A stretch of 7,602 bases of DNA, from assembly GCA_036562625.1 (NCBI GenBank), contig DATCJV010000206.1:1-7602 (forward strand), in the 5' to 3' direction. The stretch is from DUOH01 sp036562625. GTDB taxonomy: Bacteria; Bacillota; UBA4882; UBA10575. Below are positions 5,845 through 7,602 of the stretch, in pieces (within the stretch, counting starts at the first letter, position 1; each line of letters opens with the position of its first letter). The notes beneath the pieces are model-generated. The model was not told the origin of the DNA and did not search any database. It saw only the letters and a program-made list of their open reading frames with translations. The translations under genes and the position numbers were made by a program.

Positions 5845-6098
5845 AGGAGGCTGTAACGGCTCAGGCGCCGGAGAAGAGCTTTGAAGAAGCCTTGGCCCGG
5901 TTGGAACAGATTATCGAAGAATTGGATCACGGCGAGCTTAAACTGGAAGAGAGTTTGAGGTTGTTTGAGGAAGGAGTCAGCCTGGCCCGCTACTGTAATT
6001 CCAAACTTGACGAAGCTCAAGGAAGAGTGGAGTTACTTTTGGGCGTAGACGGGGAGAATATACTAACCAAAGATTTCTGTATAGATGAGGAGGAATAA
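5841..6098 (+). CDS. xseB: Exodeoxyribonuclease VII small subunit
   Basis: This is an 85-residue acidic, almost wholly helical protein. The family signature FEEALARLEQIIEELDHGEL followed by LEESLRLFEEGVSLAR sits at residues 14-50, and length is typical (70-90). XseB packs against the XseA helices and is required for a stable, active exonuclease VII. The start ATG overlaps the xseA stop as ATGA, with AAAGGAGG (5823-5830) 10 bases upstream inside xseA, which keeps subunit synthesis coupled. The final ~15 residues form an acidic tail ending IDEEE that is not conserved in the family. Confidence 0.96.
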   Translation: MKEAVTAQAPEKSFEEALARLEQIIEELDHGELKLEESLRLFEEGVSLARYCNSKLDEAQGRVELLLGVDGENILTKDFCIDEEE

Positions 6099-6104
6099 GG
6101 TACT

Positions 6105-6986
6105 GTGCAACCCTCGGCCTTAATAAAATTTCGGGAAATTATCGAAGAAAAGCTGGTGGAGTTGTTGCCCGACAAAACCTTGGCGCCCAAGAGTATCCAT
6201 GAAGCGATGCATTACAGTGTCTGCGGTGGAGGAAAGCGAATTCGTGGCTCCTTGTGTCTGTTGGCCTGCCAGACAGTGGGCGGCGCCTGGGAGAAAGCGA
6301 TTACCGCTGCTTGCGCCCTGGAAATGATTCATTCCTATTCTCTGATTCATGATGACCTTCCCTGTATGGACGATGATGATTTGCGCCGGGGGAAGCCTAC
6401 AAATCACCGGGTCTTCGGTGAAGCAATCGCGCTGTTAGCCGGAGACGCCCTTTTGACCCAGGCCTTTAAAATTATGTATAAAAATCATCCGCCCGGAATG
6501 GCGGACCGGTATTACACGGCGGCCGGGGAATTAGCCTCCGCCATTGACACTACAGGTATGATCGGCGGACAAGTTCTGGATTTGGAGGGGGAAGGGCGAT
6601 CTTTGACTGTCGACGAATTAGAGGAGATCCATAAGAGAAAGACCGGCGCTCTAATCCAGGCTGCATTGCGCATCGGCGCCATTATCGGGGGGGCTTCAGC
6701 CGAAGCCATCGGCGCTCTCTCAGAGTATGGGGCAGGGATTGGCCTGGCTTTTCAGATCATCGATGATTTATTGGATATCCAAGCCGATCCAAAGGTGCTC
6801 GGAAAGAACGTGGGAAGCGATGTGAAGAAGAAGAAGGCTACTTATGCCACGATTTTTGGGCCACAGAAAGCCTACCGCCTGGCGGAGGCAGAGATCAAGA
6901 AGGCCAAAGAAGCACTGGGTACCTTTGGAGAGGATGCCTCCAACCTTCTTCAGCTTGCTGACTTTTTGTTAGAGCGAGAATATTAG
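6105..6986 (+). CDS. ispA: Farnesyl diphosphate synthase (short-chain trans-prenyl transferase)
   Basis: This 293-residue cytosolic enzyme condenses IPP with DMAPP and then GPP to give farnesyl diphosphate, the precursor of undecaprenyl and quinone side chains. GGGKRIR (41-47) binds IPP. The first Asp-rich motif DDLPCMDDDD (83-92) has the two-residue insertion typical of bacterial type II FPP synthases, and an aromatic Y78 five residues before it limits product length. The second motif DDLLD is at 220-224. KRKTGALI (177-184) and GLAFQIIDD (213-221) are also conserved. Length is standard. The start is GTG 6105, 6 bp after the xseB stop, with GAGGAGG (6087-6093) inside xseB. Geranylgeranyl diphosphate synthase activity is possible but less likely given Y78 and the insertion. 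Confidence 0.95.
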   Translation: MQPSALIKFREIIEEKLVELLPDKTLAPKSIHEAMHYSVCGGGKRIRGSLCLLACQTVGGAWEKAITAACALEMIHSYSLIHDDLPCMDDDDLRRGKPTNHRVFGEAIALLAGDALLTQAFKIMYKNHPPGMADRYYTAAGELASAIDTTGMIGGQVLDLEGEGRSLTVDELEEIHKRKTGALIQAALRIGAIIGGASAEAIGALSEYGAGIGLAFQIIDDLLDIQADPKVLGKNVGSDVKKKKATYATIFGPQKAYRLAEAEIKKAKEALGTFGEDASNLLQLADFLLEREY

Positions 6987-6999
6987 AATTTCCTTATCC

Positions 7000-7024
7000 C
7001 ACTCCAACACTAATTACGGGAGTG
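7000..7024 (+). promoter_or_regulatory. Hairpin that can mask the ribosome binding site of the DUF212 gene
   Basis: CACTCC (7000-7005) is complementary to GGAGTG (7019-7024), with a 13-base AT-rich loop. The right arm covers most of the only ribosome binding site (GGGAG, 7018-7022) of the next gene. A six-pair stem is modest, and translation could be tuned through it. No ligand or protein is implied by the sequence. Confidence 0.35.
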
Positions 7025-7027
7025 ATC

Positions 7028-7471
7028 ATGATTTTTAGAGGATTTTCGCAGAATACTGTCTTTTGGAATGCTTTTACAGCCTGGGCAGTGGCTCAAGTCT
7101 TGAAGGGATTCTTCTCATATTACCGGTATAAGCGTTTGGATATCAGAAGGTTTGTGGGAGCGGGTGGCATGCCCAGTTCGCATTCGGCTTTCGTCTCCGC
7201 TCTGGCCACCGGAATTGGGCAGACCGAAGGGTGGGCTTCCCCTGTCACGGCATTAGCTGTGGTGTTTGCCTTGATTGTCATGTATGATGCGGCGGGAGTA
7301 CGTTTGGCTGCCAGTAAACAGGCGATTACTTTAAACAAGATCATTGACGAACTCTTTGCGGAAGGAGAGTTCAAGCAAGAGCGGCTCAAAGAATTACTGG
7401 GGCATACGCCGTTTGAGGTAATTATCGGCGCTTTGTTGGGGATCTCTATCAGTTATTGGGGATTGGGGTAA
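7028..7471 (+). CDS. Divergent PAP2 family (DUF212, YuiD-type) membrane protein
   Basis: The product has 147 residues from ATG 7028, which lies 5 bases after GGGAG; a GTG at 7022 would add two residues. It matches the DUF212/YuiD family through GAGGMPSSHSAFVSALATG (44-62), YDAAGVRLAASKQA and the LKELLGHTPFEVIIGALLG ending. Hydrophobic stretches near 10-29, 53-62, 69-87 and 131-147 indicate a small integral membrane protein. MPSSHSA resembles the PSGH motif of PAP2 lipid phosphatases, but the KX6RP motif is not visible, so phosphatase activity is unproven. Its place behind ispA suggests a link with isoprenoid lipids, by context only. It is probably the last protein gene of the xseA operon before an independent promoter at 7496. 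Confidence 0.88.
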   Translation: MIFRGFSQNTVFWNAFTAWAVAQVLKGFFSYYRYKRLDIRRFVGAGGMPSSHSAFVSALATGIGQTEGWASPVTALAVVFALIVMYDAAGVRLAASKQAITLNKIIDELFAEGEFKQERLKELLGHTPFEVIIGALLGISISYWGLG

Positions 7472-7495
7472 ATTATGTTGTAACCTATAGCATAG

Positions 7496-7523
7496 TTGCG
7501 CTTCAGCAGTTATATGTTATAAT
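7496..7523 (+). promoter_or_regulatory. Strong extended -10 promoter
   Basis: TTGCGC (7496-7501) and a perfect TATAAT (7518-7523) are spaced by 16 bp, and TGT (7515-7517) directly before the -10 makes the extended TGN motif. It is the best promoter in the window. Transcription should start near 7529-7531, in a region with no visible open reading frame. Confidence 0.8.
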
Positions 7524-7528
7524 ATACT

Positions 7529-7602
7529 ATGAATGAGGATGGTGTAGTATCCTAGTCGGAAATCCCGTTCCGAAGACGGGCCTAAAAATCCGTCAAGGGC
7601 AC
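7529..7602 (+). ncRNA. 5' end of a structured RNA, candidate OLE RNA (partial)
   Basis: The bases after the promoter carry no usable frame: the ATG at 7529 stops after eight codons. They are dense in short pairings: AGGAT (7536-7540)/ATCCT (7549-7553); CGGAA (7557-7561)/TTCCG (7568-7572); CCCGT (7564-7568)/ACGGG (7576-7580); and GACGG (7575-7579)/CCGTC (7590-7594). Some of these exclude each other. OLE RNA is a ~600-nt membrane-associated RNA of extremophilic and anaerobic Firmicutes. It is encoded beside the gene for its protein partner OapA and among isoprenoid genes, typically between ispA and dxs. The position after xseA-xseB-ispA-DUF212 is what would be expected. Only ~74 nt are visible, so identity is inferred from context. 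A structured leader or riboswitch of dxs or another next gene is the main alternative. Confidence 0.5.

Overview
This looks like a chromosomal segment from a Gram-positive, probably anaerobic and spore-former-related clostridial Firmicute of the Moorella/Desulfotomaculum/Peptococcaceae kind. That is an inference from strong AGGAGG-type ribosome binding sites, several non-ATG starts (TTG, CTG, GTG), a Bacillus-type LexA box, an S-layer-homology protein, a YkuD transpeptidase and the gene order xseA-xseB-ispA. No species can be named from the sequence. All complete genes read as intact, and I see no insertion sequence, CRISPR array, tRNA or rRNA.

Layout. Bases 1-141 hold the 3' end of a methylthioribose-1-phosphate isomerase gene (mtnA), followed by a tandem direct repeat and a perfect 14-bp hairpin. 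A promoter at about 274-303 overlapped by a perfect CGAAC-N4-GTTCG LexA (SOS) box drives dinB (DNA polymerase IV, TTG start at 499). A hairpin-rich spacer then leads to a secreted L,D-transpeptidase gene (1887-3020) whose ribosome binding site points to a CTG start. A shared two-way terminator at 3047-3085 separates it from the converging gene 3101-4309 (minus strand), a secreted protein with three SLH domains and a C-terminal array of three helical repeats. The 323-bp gap 4310-4632 holds the minus-strand promoter of the SLH gene, a stable hairpin at the start of its mRNA, and several inverted repeats ahead of xseA.

From 4633 an operon runs right: xseA and xseB (both subunits of exonuclease VII, overlapping by 4 bp), ispA (farnesyl diphosphate synthase) and a DUF212/YuiD-type membrane protein. 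After it comes an excellent extended -10 promoter (7496-7523), then a base-pairing-rich non-coding stretch cut off by the window edge. In many extremophilic or anaerobic Firmicutes the large OLE RNA lies in exactly this kind of isoprenoid neighbourhood (between ispA and dxs). The last ~74 bases are therefore best read as the 5' end of an OLE RNA gene or, failing that, of a structured leader of the next gene. This is the most interesting item in the window, but its identity rests on context.

Themes. DNA repair and processing (Pol IV, exonuclease VII), cell envelope (L,D-transpeptidase, SLH protein) and isoprenoid metabolism (IspA, possibly the DUF212 protein) sit side by side. Only the rightward xseA-to-DUF212 group looks like a true operon.
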